Under the pieces are notes generated by a model. It was not told where the DNA came from. It saw nothing but the letters and a program-made list of their open reading frames with translations, and did no database searches. From contig NZ_JARXVH010000016.1 of assembly GCF_029892565.1 (NCBI RefSeq), forward strand, positions 1 to 64,000: DNA of 64,000 nucleotides, written 5' to 3'. Positions within the stretch are counted from its first letter, which is position 1. Each line of letters opens with the position of its first letter. This document shows, in pieces, positions 41,796 to 49,821 of the stretch. A program made the translations under genes and the position numbers. The stretch comes from Streptomyces pseudovenezuelae. GTDB taxonomy: Bacteria; Actinomycetota; Actinomycetes; Streptomycetales; Streptomycetaceae.

Positions 41796-43475
41796 TCACT
41801 GCTCGGCGGCGGGCGTGGCGCCCAGCTCGTCCTGGATGATCTTGCGGAGTGCGAAGTGCTGGAGTTTGCCACTGACGTTGCGCGGCAGGGAGTCGCAGAA
41901 CCGGACGTCGCGCGGGTACTTGTAGGGGGCGATGACCTGTTTGACGTGGTCCTGGATCTCCTTGACCTTGGCCGCGTCGCCCCGCACGCCGTCCCGCAGC
42001 ACGACGAAGGCGCACACCACCGAGCCGCGCTCCTTGTCGGGGCGGCCCACGACCGCGCACTCCAGCACGTCGGGGTGGGTGTCGACGGCGGCCTCGACCT
42101 CGGGTCCGCCTATGTTGTAGCCCGAGGAAATGATCATGTTGTCGCCGCGTGCGTGGTAGAAGAAGTAGCCGTCCTCGTCCCGGTGGAAGATGTCGCCGGT
42201 GGTGTTCCAGCCCTCCACGACATAGTCCTTCTGCCGCTCGTCGTCGAGGTAGCGACAGCCGACCGGCCCGATGACACCCAGCCGGCCCGGCTCACCGGGG
42301 CCGAGTTCCTCGCCGTCGGGCCCGAGCACGGTGGCCCGGTAGCCCGGCAGCGGTTTGCCCGTGGCACCGGGACGTATCTCGTCGCCGACGGCCGTGATGA
42401 AGATGTGCAGGAGTTCGGTGGCGCCGATGCCGTCGATGACCTCCAGCCCGGCCGCGTCCCGCAGTTGCTCCCATGTGGTGCTCGGAATGTGTTCGCCCGC
42501 CGACACCGCCACCCGCAGCCCGACGAGTTGTCGCGCCTGCCCCGCGCGCACGATCGCCCGGTACGCGGTGGGCGCCGTCGCGAGCACGGTGACGCCCTGC
42601 CGTTCGACCAGATCGGCCAGTTGAGCGGGGGTGGCCGCCTCGGTCAGCAGGGTGCAGGCGCCGGCCCGCAGCGGGAAGACGACGAGCATGCCGAGGCCGA
42701 AGGTGAAGGCCAGCGGGGCCGTACAGGCGACCGTGTCGTCCGCGGTCAGGCGCAGGGCGTGGCGGCCGAAGGTGTTGTCGATGGAGAGGATGTCGCGGTG
42801 GAAGTGCATGGTGATCTTGGGTACGCCGGTGCTGCCCGAGGTCGGCCCGAGGAGCGCCACATCGTCGGCGGCGGTCTCCACGTTGGTGAACTCGCCCGGC
42901 TTGGCCGTGGCGCGGGCGACGAGGTCGTCGGGGGTGCCGCCGCAGTACTCGACGACGGTCAGCGACGGCCACGCGGTGGCGCGGACCGTGTGCATGTCCT
43001 CGGCGAACCGGTGGTCGACCAGCGCGATCGAGGGCCGGGTCCGTTCGACGACCGGCGTCACCTCACGGGCGCGCAGGGCGGCCATGGTGGTCACCACGAC
43101 GCCCCCGGCCTTGAGCACGCCGAGCCAGGCGGCGACCGTCCAGGGGGTGTTCGGCGAGCGCAGCAGGACGCGTCCGCCCGGCATCAGGCCGAGATCCTCG
43201 GTCAGCACCTGGGCGACCTGGTTGGCACGCGTGCGCAGTTCGCCGTACGTCCACTTCTCCCCCATCGGCGTGCACAGGGCCGGCCGGTCGGGGCCGAACC
43301 TGGCGGTGGGGATGTCGATGAGCTCGGTGGCGGCGTTGAGGCGGTCCGGGTACTGCAGCTCCGGCGTCGTGAATTCGACGACCGGCCACAGGTGGGTGGG
43401 GGGCAGGTGGTCGCGCGTGAAGCTGTCCACATGCGCGGAGGGCGAGAGGGCGGAGGGAGAAGAAGGGGGAGGCAT
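41796..43475 (-). CDS. 2-aminobenzoate/benzoate-type CoA ligase
   Basis: A 559-residue acyl-adenylating enzyme that would activate an aromatic acid with ATP and CoA. The AMP-forming motif is LLGPTSGSTGVPKITMHFHRD near residue 180. GIGATELLHIFI near 315 is motif A5, TTGDIFHRDEDGYFFYHARGDNMIISSGYNIGGPEVE near 415-450 holds A7 and A8, and the C-terminal NVSGKLQHFALRK carries the catalytic Lys. The N-terminus SAHVDSFTRDHLPPTHLWP matches the benzoate/2-aminobenzoate-CoA ligase group. The start at 43475 has GGAAGGAC upstream. It sits 11 bp before the hydroxylase gene, whose substrate it should make. Confidence 0.9.
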   Translation of the reverse strand: MPPPSSPSALSPSAHVDSFTRDHLPPTHLWPVVEFTTPELQYPDRLNAATELIDIPTARFGPDRPALCTPMGEKWTYGELRTRANQVAQVLTEDLGLMPGGRVLLRSPNTPWTVAAWLGVLKAGGVVVTTMAALRAREVTPVVERTRPSIALVDHRFAEDMHTVRATAWPSLTVVEYCGGTPDDLVARATAKPGEFTNVETAADDVALLGPTSGSTGVPKITMHFHRDILSIDNTFGRHALRLTADDTVACTAPLAFTFGLGMLVVFPLRAGACTLLTEAATPAQLADLVERQGVTVLATAPTAYRAIVRAGQARQLVGLRVAVSAGEHIPSTTWEQLRDAAGLEVIDGIGATELLHIFITAVGDEIRPGATGKPLPGYRATVLGPDGEELGPGEPGRLGVIGPVGCRYLDDERQKDYVVEGWNTTGDIFHRDEDGYFFYHARGDNMIISSGYNIGGPEVEAAVDTHPDVLECAVVGRPDKERGSVVCAFVVLRDGVRGDAAKVKEIQDHVKQVIAPYKYPRDVRFCDSLPRNVSGKLQHFALRKIIQDELGATPAAEQ

Positions 43476-43516
43476 CGGAAGGGTCCTTCCGGGAATCCGT
43501 CGGCGGGCCGGCGGGG

Positions 43517-44422
43517 TCAGGCGGAACGGAGCATGCCTTCCTGGGCGACGGTGGCCAGGTGACGGTGATCGCGGGTGTAGAAGCGGCCCGCGCCAAGGCC
43601 GCGGCCCGCGTCGGCGGCGGCCGCTTCCTGGACGTAGAGGAGCCAGCCGCCCACCGGTCCCGGGCGGTGGAACCACATGGCGTGATCGAGGCTGGCGGTG
43701 ATCAGCCCGGGCATGGCCCAGGCCAGACCGAGGACCCGTAGGACGGGTTCGAGGATCGTGTAGTCGCAGACGTAGGCGAGGGCGGCCAAGTCCCGTTGGG
43801 CGTCGGTCAGTCCGTCGACCGGGCGGAGCGGGTCGAACGGCCGGAGCCAGACCGCCTGGTGCGGGACCTGCTTGCCCTCGACGGTGAGGTAGACGGGTCC
43901 GGGTACGTGCCGCATGTCGAAGCCGCGGCCGGCGGACCAGTAGGCCTTGGACTCCTCGGTCATCGTGCCGCCGTCGAGGTCCGCCAAGTAGGCGGCGGAG
44001 CTGGGGAGTTCCTCCGGAGCGGGAACGTCGTCAGTGAACTCGGCCTCGAAGGTGCCGCCGGGCTCGCCCGCGGCGAAGTTGGCCAGGCAGACGTAGAGGG
44101 GCTTGCCGTTCCGGTAGCCGCGCACCTGCCGGGTGCTGTAGCCGCGGCCGTCGCGCAGCAGCTCCACCTCGTAGCGCACGCTCGCCCCGATGTCGGCGGG
44201 GCGTAGGAAGTAACTGTGCATCGAGTGCAGCGACTTGCCGTCGGTCACCGACCGCATCGCCGCGGCGGCGGCCTGCGCGACGAGGTCGCCGCCGTACGCC
44301 TTTGGCCAGGGGCAGGGCTGGGTGACGGCGGTGAAGGCGAGGTCGAAGTGCTCGGGCTCGGTGGCGGTCAGGGTGACCGCGTCGGTGAAGACCTTGGAGG
44401 TCGGGGAGGTCTCGGCCGTCAT
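43517..44422 (-). CDS. Acyl-CoA thioesterase II (TesB type)
   Basis: A 301-residue double-hotdog thioesterase. KAYGGDLVAQAAAAAMRSV near residues 40-58 and SLHSMHSYFLRPADIGASVRYEVELLRDGRGYSTRQV near 63-100 form the first hotdog. SLDHAMWFHRPGPVGGWLLYVQEAAAADAGRGLGAGRFYTRDHRHLATVAQEGMLR near 245-300 is the highly typical TesB ending with the catalytic Asp/Gln region. The ATG overlaps the stop of the cupin gene by 4 bp (ATGA). It is the second thioesterase of the cluster and may release CoA from an overflow intermediate or final product. Confidence 0.92.
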   Translation of the reverse strand: MTAETSPTSKVFTDAVTLTATEPEHFDLAFTAVTQPCPWPKAYGGDLVAQAAAAAMRSVTDGKSLHSMHSYFLRPADIGASVRYEVELLRDGRGYSTRQVRGYRNGKPLYVCLANFAAGEPGGTFEAEFTDDVPAPEELPSSAAYLADLDGGTMTEESKAYWSAGRGFDMRHVPGPVYLTVEGKQVPHQAVWLRPFDPLRPVDGLTDAQRDLAALAYVCDYTILEPVLRVLGLAWAMPGLITASLDHAMWFHRPGPVGGWLLYVQEAAAADAGRGLGAGRFYTRDHRHLATVAQEGMLRSA

Positions 44423-44901
44423 CGGTTCAGCCAGTCGCGCAGTTCGGAATCGGCGATGTCGGGCAGGTTGACGACGATGTTCTCCGGTGTCCGGGTCGTC
44501 ATCCACGTCAGTGGCTTGCTGCGCGAGAGGTTGCACTCGACGTGGGGCATGAACGGCGGCACGAAGACCCAGTCGCCCTCCTCCATGTCGACGTAGTCCT
44601 CGAACTTCTCGCCGAAGTAGATGCGCGCCCGGCCCGAGAGGACGTAGCCGCCGGTCTCGGCCTCTCCGTGGTGGTGGGAGACCGAGCGGTAGCCGGGTTC
44701 GTTGCTGACCTTGCCGAACCAGAGCTTGGTGGCCGGGGTGTGCTGAATGCTGACGCCCGAGATACGGACGGCCCCGCCGGAGTCGGCGGTACCCGCGTCC
44801 TCCAGGCCGCCGCGCGTCACCACGGGCGCGACGAAACCGCTGGGCAGTCGGTACATCGAGTTGTCGCCTTCGAGGCGGTACTTGCTGAGGTCGGGCTCCA
44901 T
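44419..44901 (-). CDS. Cupin-domain protein of the aromatic CoA cluster
   Basis: A 160-residue single cupin. Motif 1 is YRSVSHHHGEAETGGYVLSGRARIYFG near residues 76-102 with three His and a Glu, and motif 2 is GDWVFVPPFMPHVECN near 114-130. The metal ligands are in place. It is shorter than the bicupin gentisate dioxygenases, so a gentisate ring-cleavage role cannot be assumed. It is the first minus-strand gene of the cluster, reading into the TesB, ligase and hydroxylase genes. Possible roles are a ring-cleaving or isomerising enzyme, or a sensor. Confidence 0.82.
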   Translation of the reverse strand: MEPDLSKYRLEGDNSMYRLPSGFVAPVVTRGGLEDAGTADSGGAVRISGVSIQHTPATKLWFGKVSNEPGYRSVSHHHGEAETGGYVLSGRARIYFGEKFEDYVDMEEGDWVFVPPFMPHVECNLSRSKPLTWMTTRTPENIVVNLPDIADSELRDWLNR

Positions 44902-45065
44902 GGTGGTCGGCTCCGTTCGGTGGCGAGGAGGGCGCCTGTGCCGCGGGACGAGCGAGCGGGTCGAGACGATGACGCCGGTATCTCGTATTTTTCACTGTCG
45001 TCAATTAAAGTCAATACCAGCTGCCGAGTGGACCCGCTTCCACCCCGAATCGACCTGGAGATCCA
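44902..45065. promoter_or_regulatory. Divergent promoter region of the aromatic CoA cluster
   Basis: This 164-bp region separates the divergent cupin and RidA-like genes. An AT-rich core at 44976-45018 is flanked by GGTAT (44977-44981) and ATACC (45014-45018). On the minus strand TTGACT (45014-45009) and AAAATA (44991-44986) are 17 bp apart and form a good promoter candidate for the cupin operon. A PaaX-type regulator encoded at 46669 is the likely controller. Confidence 0.6.
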
Positions 45066-45485
45066 ATGACACCCGTCGCCGTGAACCCGGACTCCCTCCC
45101 CGCCCCCAGCGGCTACTCGCACGGGACCCTCGCGGGAAACACGCTCTACCTGGGCGGACAGACCGCGCTCGACGCGGACATGCAGATCGTGCCGGGCGGG
45201 ATCGTCGCCCAGTTCCGCCAGTCGTTCGGCAATGTCCTCACCACGCTCCGCGAGGCGGGCGGCGAGCCGAAAGACCTGGTCAGCCTGACCATCTACCTCA
45301 CGGACATCCCCGACTACCAGGCCCATGGCAAGGAGATCGGCAAGGTCTGGCGCGAGCTCGCCGGCTCCGTGTACCCGGCCATGGCGGGGATCGGCTGCAC
45401 CGCTCTGTGGCAGCCCGAGGCCATGATCGAGATCGTCGGCGTGGCGGTCATCCCGGACGATCGGCTCGTGACGCCGGGCGCGTGA
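45066..45485 (+). CDS. RidA/YjgF-family protein (active-site Arg replaced)
   Basis: A 139-residue member of the RidA (YjgF/UK114) family. PAPSGYSHGTLAGNTLYLGGQTALDADMQIVPGGIVAQF opens as the family does, and LREAGGEPKDLVSLTIYLTDI follows. Archetypal RidA enamine/imine deaminases need an Arg in the PAR motif; here the matching stretch reads YPAMAGIGCTALWQPEAMIEI, so Met stands in its place. Canonical imine deaminase activity is therefore doubtful and it belongs to another Rid subfamily, some of which act in aromatic catabolism. A GGAG ribosome site precedes the ATG. The FAH-family gene follows 96 bp later. Confidence 0.85.
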   Translation: MTPVAVNPDSLPAPSGYSHGTLAGNTLYLGGQTALDADMQIVPGGIVAQFRQSFGNVLTTLREAGGEPKDLVSLTIYLTDIPDYQAHGKEIGKVWRELAGSVYPAMAGIGCTALWQPEAMIEIVGVAVIPDDRLVTPGA

Positions 45486-45581
45486 CCGGCACGGATGCGG
45501 AGTACGGCTGCTGATGCGGCCAGAAAGCTACGTAGCGACCAAATGCCTCTTGTACGCCAGAGAACCGAAAGGCCGATCGGC

Positions 45582-46469
45582 ATGAAACTCGCATCCCTCA
45601 CCGTCGACGGCGTCCGCCGGGCCGGCGTCGTCCAGGAGGCCGCGCAGGCCATAGCCCTGCTGCCGCCGACGGTGGGTACGGTCGACGACATAGTCCGCGG
45701 CGGCCCGACCGCCCTCGACACGGCCCGGGCCGCCCTCGCCGACGCCGACACGATCCCGCTGGCCGGTGCCCGCCTGGAGTCGCCGCTGCACCGCTTCAAC
45801 CGCGACATCCTGTGCACCGGCTGGAACTACTGGGACCACTTCGAGGAGTCCAAGGGCAAGCGCGAGGGCCAGGACCCCGTCACCCGCCCCGAGCACCCGA
45901 CCTTCTTCACCAAGGGCCCCGACACCGTCATCGGCCCCACCGACGACATCTCCTACGACCCCGATCTGTCCGCCAAGTGGGACTACGAGGCCGAGATCGC
46001 CCTGGTCATCGGCCGCGACGGCCGGTCGATCCCCGAGGAGAAGGCCCTGGAGCACGTCTTCGGCTACCTCGTCGCCAACGACGTCTCCCAGCGCGACCTC
46101 CAGCGCGCGCACGGCGGCCAGTGGCTCAAGGGCAAGAGCATCGACGCCACGATGCCGCTCGGCCCCTGGCTCACCACCGCCGACGAGATCGCCGACCCGG
46201 CGGGTCTGCGGGTGCAGTGCGAGGTCAACGGGCGGCTGCTGCAGAACGCCTCCAGCAGCGACATGGCGTTCTCCTTCGCCCAGATCATCGCCGAGCTGAG
46301 CCGCGGCATGACCCTGCGCGCGGGGGACGTGATCCTCACCGGCACCCCGAGCGGCATCGGCAGTGCGCGTGATCCGCAGATCTTCCTCGGCGCCGGAGAC
46401 GTGGTCGTCACCCGGGTCAGCGGCCTGGGCGAGCTGCGCAACACGGTGACGCGCACCCGCCTGACGTGA
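45582..46469 (+). CDS. Fumarylacetoacetate hydrolase (FAH) family protein
   Basis: A 295-residue FAH-fold enzyme. NRDILCTGWNYWDHFEESKG near residues 70-90 carries the catalytic-His region, FTKGPDTVIGP follows, and YEAEIALVIGRDGRSI near 135 and FGYLVANDVSQRDLQ near 160 supply the metal-ligand acids. The C-terminal GDVILTGTPSGIG is the family hallmark. Members hydrolyse C-C bonds of beta-dicarbonyls or decarboxylate/hydrate ring-cleavage products. Here it likely acts late in the aromatic pathway. The ATG at 45582 was chosen for its AAAGG site and because family sequences begin at MKLASL. Confidence 0.9.
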   Translation: MKLASLTVDGVRRAGVVQEAAQAIALLPPTVGTVDDIVRGGPTALDTARAALADADTIPLAGARLESPLHRFNRDILCTGWNYWDHFEESKGKREGQDPVTRPEHPTFFTKGPDTVIGPTDDISYDPDLSAKWDYEAEIALVIGRDGRSIPEEKALEHVFGYLVANDVSQRDLQRAHGGQWLKGKSIDATMPLGPWLTTADEIADPAGLRVQCEVNGRLLQNASSSDMAFSFAQIIAELSRGMTLRAGDVILTGTPSGIGSARDPQIFLGAGDVVVTRVSGLGELRNTVTRTRLT

Positions 46470-46668
46470 TCGGCCGCGCACCTCACGGTCGGTGTCCCAC
46501 GTGGGAGGTGACGCGGGGATCGTCGGTCGGCGGGCACCGATAAACTGCCCGCCGAACGATGATCCGACGGTCGACCGAGGCCCGCCGGAAGAACAGAGGG
46601 AGCGGGCACCTGAACGGCGCGAGCGAGACGGCGACAACGCGGACACCGAACGCGCCGACGGTACGGCC

Positions 46669-47511
46669 ATGACGGCGGACCCACCGTCCGCCGGCGGACG
46701 TGACACTCGCCTGGGCCCGCTCATCACCACGATCTTCGGCCTGTACGCCCGGGGCGAGCACAACTGGCTCTCCGTGGCGTCGGTGGTGAAGCTCATGGCG
46801 GACCTCGGGTTCGAGGGCCCCGCCGTGCGCTCGGCCGTCTCCCGCCTGAAGCGTCGCGAGGTGCTGCGGAGCCAGCCCCACGAGGGCGCGGCGGGCTACT
46901 CCGTCGCCGACTCGACCCTGGCGGCGCTCGCCGAGGGAGACGTGCGGATCTTCGAGCGCGCCCGGGCGACAACCGAGGACGGCTGGCTCGTGGTCGTCTT
47001 CTCCGTCCCCGAGTCCGAGCGCGAGAAGCGCCACGACCTCCGCACCAGCCTGACCCGACTGGGCCTCGGCACCGCGGCACCGGGCGTATGGGTCGCACCG
47101 GGCAACCTGGCGGTGGAGACCCGCCGGACCCTGGAGCGTCGGGGCCTGGCCGAGTACGTCGACATCTTCACCGGCGACCACTTCGCGTTCGGGGACCTGC
47201 GGTCGAAGGTCCGCACATGGTGGGACCTGGACGAACTCACCGAGCTCTACGCCGACTTCCTGCGGCGCTACGACCCCGTCCGCGAGGCGGCCCCGACCGG
47301 CGGCACGACACCGCCGGACGCGTTCCGGACGTACATCCCGATGCTCACCCAGTGGCGGCGACTGCCCTACCGCGATCCGGGCCTGCCGCTGTCGCTGCTG
47401 CCCCCGGGCTGGAACGGCGTCACCGCGGGCGCCCTCTTCTCCGAGCTGAACGGCCTCCTGAGCGCGCCGGCTCGCGAACACTCCCTAAGGGTGATCCACG
47501 AGAACAGCTGA
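46669..47511 (+). CDS. PaaX-family transcriptional regulator
   Basis: A 280-residue regulator of the PaaX family, known as the repressor of phenylacetyl-CoA catabolism in other bacteria. The N-terminal winged helix is LGPLITTIFGLYARGEHNWLSVASVVKLMADLGFEGPAVRSAVSRLKRREVLRS near residues 15-70. DGWLVVVFSVPESEREKRHDLRTSLTRLGLGTAAPGVWVAPG near 105-150 is the typical PaaX central domain. I chose the ATG at 46669 because the 59 residues encoded upstream are charged and not family-like. PaaX proteins usually sense an aryl-CoA, which fits control of this cluster. It is likely the cluster regulator. Confidence 0.9.
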   Translation: MTADPPSAGGRDTRLGPLITTIFGLYARGEHNWLSVASVVKLMADLGFEGPAVRSAVSRLKRREVLRSQPHEGAAGYSVADSTLAALAEGDVRIFERARATTEDGWLVVVFSVPESEREKRHDLRTSLTRLGLGTAAPGVWVAPGNLAVETRRTLERRGLAEYVDIFTGDHFAFGDLRSKVRTWWDLDELTELYADFLRRYDPVREAAPTGGTTPPDAFRTYIPMLTQWRRLPYRDPGLPLSLLPPGWNGVTAGALFSELNGLLSAPAREHSLRVIHENS

Positions 47512-47703
47512 CCTACGGAACCGACCGACGCAGCGGGCTGGGAACCGACGGCCCGTCTCGTCGAGTCCTTGGCGCATGATCTGCATCGAAGACGGCGATC
47601 GTGTCGTGCTTCCTCCGCCACAGACCGCCGAATATGCGCCCATCAGCTCAAGGCCCGTACAACAGCATCGTCAGCGAACGCAGTGAACAAGCGGGAGTGA
47701 ACG

Positions 47704-49335
47704 ATGACCGATCACGGAGCCGATCTCGTAATCCGGGCCGCCGCGGTGCACACCTTGGTGCCCGGCCAAGCCCCGCAGCGGGCGCGGGCCGTGCGGGGTG
47801 ACCGCATCGCGGCCCTGTCGCCCGACCCGAACGGTCTCGACCACTGGGTGAGCGCGCACACCACGGTCCACGACCTGCCAGGCACCACGGTGCTGCCCGC
47901 CTTCGAGGACACGCACACCCACCTGATCTTCGCCGCGCACGGCGCGCACGACGTGCCCGTCCACCAGGCCCGCACCATCCCCGAGTTCCTGGACCTGATC
48001 CGGCAGCGGGCCGAGGTCACCCCCGAGGGCCAGTGGATCCGTACCACCACCAACTGGCAGGAACTCAACCTGGCGGAGCGCCGCATGCCCACGGCCGCGG
48101 AACTCGACCAGGCCGCCGACCGCCACCCCGTCCTGGTCAAACGGGGCGGACACAACGACGTCGTCAACACCTACGCCCTGCGCCTGGCCGGCATCACCGA
48201 GGACACTCCCGTACCGCCGGGCGGTGTCATCGGCCGCGACGCCGACGGAAGGCTCGACGGCCGACTGATCGACAACGCCCTGAGCCTGGTGGAACACCTG
48301 GTCCCGGCCCCCGACCGGGCTCGCCGCATCGACGGGCTGCGTCTGGCCACCGGCCAGTACGCCGCCACCGGCATCGGCACCGTCCGCGACTGCGCGGTCT
48401 CCCCCGACGACTACGCGACCCTCCTGGCCGCCCGCGAGTCGGGGGCGCTCAGCACCCGGGTCCGTGCCCTGATCGCGGCGATCGGCCTGACCAGCGCGGC
48501 CCAGGTGGAGGACCTGCTGGACGTCATGGAGGACTGGCGCTACAGCTCCGACCCGTGGCTGCGGGTGTGGGGAGTGAAGTTCGTCCTCGACGGCGGGCTG
48601 GAGACGGGTGCCACCGAAGAGCCCTATGTCTGCGACCACTCGTACTCCGGAACGCTGACCTGGGAGCCCGACGCGCTCGTCGAGGCCGTCGAGGCCGTGG
48701 TCCGCCGCGGCTGGCGGGTCGGCACCCACGCCTACGGCGACCGCGCGGTCCGCATCCTCCTGGACGTCTACGATCGGGTCCTCGCCCGCAACTCCGGCCT
48801 GCCCACCGGCACACTCGTGATGGAGCACGGCGGCCTGGCCGGCCCCGAACAGCGCGCCCGCGCCGTCGAGTTGGGCATCCCCGTCACCATCCAGCAGCCA
48901 CTGCTGCACGACACCGCCGAAGTGGAACTGGGCTTCTGGGGCCCGGAACGCGTCGCACGCCTCTTCCCCGCCCGCGGCTGGGTCGACCTGGGCGCCCAGG
49001 TCAGCGCCGGATCCGACTTCCCCGTCGGCCAGTTCGGCGCCATGCGTTCCGTCTGGGGCATGACGACCCGCCAGACCGTCATCGGCGTCCAGGGTCCGGA
49101 ACATGCCGTCACCTACGACGAAGCCCTGACTCTGCACACCACTCAAGCCGCCCGCCTGCTCGGCGAGGAACACCTGCGCGGCACTCTCACTCCTGGCCGC
49201 CTCGCCGACCTCACCCTCTGGGACCAGGACCCGGCCCACTCCCCCGGTGACACCTTGCGCGACCTCAACCCCACTCACACCTTCGTGGGCGGACGCCTTG
49301 TCACACCCACGAGTGGTGTACGGCAAGTGCGGTAA
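47704..49335 (+). CDS. YtcJ-like amidohydrolase
   Basis: A 543-residue metal-dependent hydrolase of the amidohydrolase 3 (YtcJ) group. TTVLPAFEDTHTHLIF near residue 62-77 is the HxH metal motif. GTHAYGDRAVRILLDVYD near 340, VMEHGGLAG near 375 and VSAGSDFPVGQFG near 435 carry further metal ligands, including the final Asp. The TIM barrel is followed by the small beta-sandwich ending (LADLTLWDQDP). A GGGAG ribosome site precedes the ATG. The substrate is unknown. It lies after the PaaX gene but with a 192-bp gap, so membership of the aromatic cluster is unproven. Confidence 0.88.
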   Translation: MTDHGADLVIRAAAVHTLVPGQAPQRARAVRGDRIAALSPDPNGLDHWVSAHTTVHDLPGTTVLPAFEDTHTHLIFAAHGAHDVPVHQARTIPEFLDLIRQRAEVTPEGQWIRTTTNWQELNLAERRMPTAAELDQAADRHPVLVKRGGHNDVVNTYALRLAGITEDTPVPPGGVIGRDADGRLDGRLIDNALSLVEHLVPAPDRARRIDGLRLATGQYAATGIGTVRDCAVSPDDYATLLAARESGALSTRVRALIAAIGLTSAAQVEDLLDVMEDWRYSSDPWLRVWGVKFVLDGGLETGATEEPYVCDHSYSGTLTWEPDALVEAVEAVVRRGWRVGTHAYGDRAVRILLDVYDRVLARNSGLPTGTLVMEHGGLAGPEQRARAVELGIPVTIQQPLLHDTAEVELGFWGPERVARLFPARGWVDLGAQVSAGSDFPVGQFGAMRSVWGMTTRQTVIGVQGPEHAVTYDEALTLHTTQAARLLGEEHLRGTLTPGRLADLTLWDQDPAHSPGDTLRDLNPTHTFVGGRLVTPTSGVRQVR

Positions 49336-49537
49336 GAGGAGGCGTCGAGCCGGTCCGGGTACGGCCATGACGTTCTCCTCTCGGCGCGGAGCACGGCGCG
49401 CGGGGTGTGAGGCATGGGTGTGGGGGCGGGACAAGTCAATTGGAGAACTTACCTCCGGTTACCGTGACCCGGGAAGCCCTCGGTTGAACCTTCCTGATGC
49501 TCTACCGACGTTGGACACCTGTCGCCCCAGGGGGCTT

Positions 49538-49573
49538 GGACCAACTGCCCGGCTCGGACCAACTTCCCGGCTC
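49538..49573 (+). repeat. Tandem 18-bp direct repeat
   Basis: Two adjacent copies (49538-49555 and 49556-49573) of GGACCAACTGCCCGGCTC differ at one base. They sit just upstream of a TTGACA element, so they may be an activator-binding site of the downstream gene. Confidence 0.6.
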
Positions 49574-49583
49574 GTGCAAACCC

Positions 49584-49627
49584 TTGACAGCCCCCTGCAA
49601 CCATCCTGAGACTACCGACCATTCGGT
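49584..49627 (+). promoter_or_regulatory. Promoter candidate with palindromic box upstream of the CocE-type hydrolase
   Basis: TTGACA at 49584-49589 is a consensus -35; no clear -10 is seen. ACCGACCATTCGGT at 49614-49627 is an inverted repeat (5-bp arms, 4-nt centre) resembling TetR-family operators, placed where it would cover the start of transcription. Confidence 0.4.
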
Positions 49628-49821
49628 CGTCCAGGATCCTGGCGAGCGGCCGTCATCCGGCACACCCAGTCAGCACCGGCACAGTCGGCGCATGGCGCGT
49701 GCACACACAGCCAGCGCGCCAACTCGCTCCCACCCACCCCCCACACCTCACCCTGACCGACCGCACAGGGCCCTGTTCCCCCACGCACAACGGAGACCAC
49801 CACCAACCTCAAGGAACCCGC

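Larger units (their letters stand above)
49336..49821. other. Gene-free region upstream of the CocE-type hydrolase
   Basis: A 486-bp stretch with no convincing gene. It holds a tandem 18-bp repeat, a TTGACA candidate -35 at 49584-49589 and a short palindrome, listed separately. The DNA is less GC-rich around 49430-49500. Confidence 0.6.

Noticed and set aside
44419..44901. Cupin as a gentisate 1,2-dioxygenase
   Set aside because: It has a single cupin of 160 residues, whereas gentisate dioxygenases are bicupins about twice that length.
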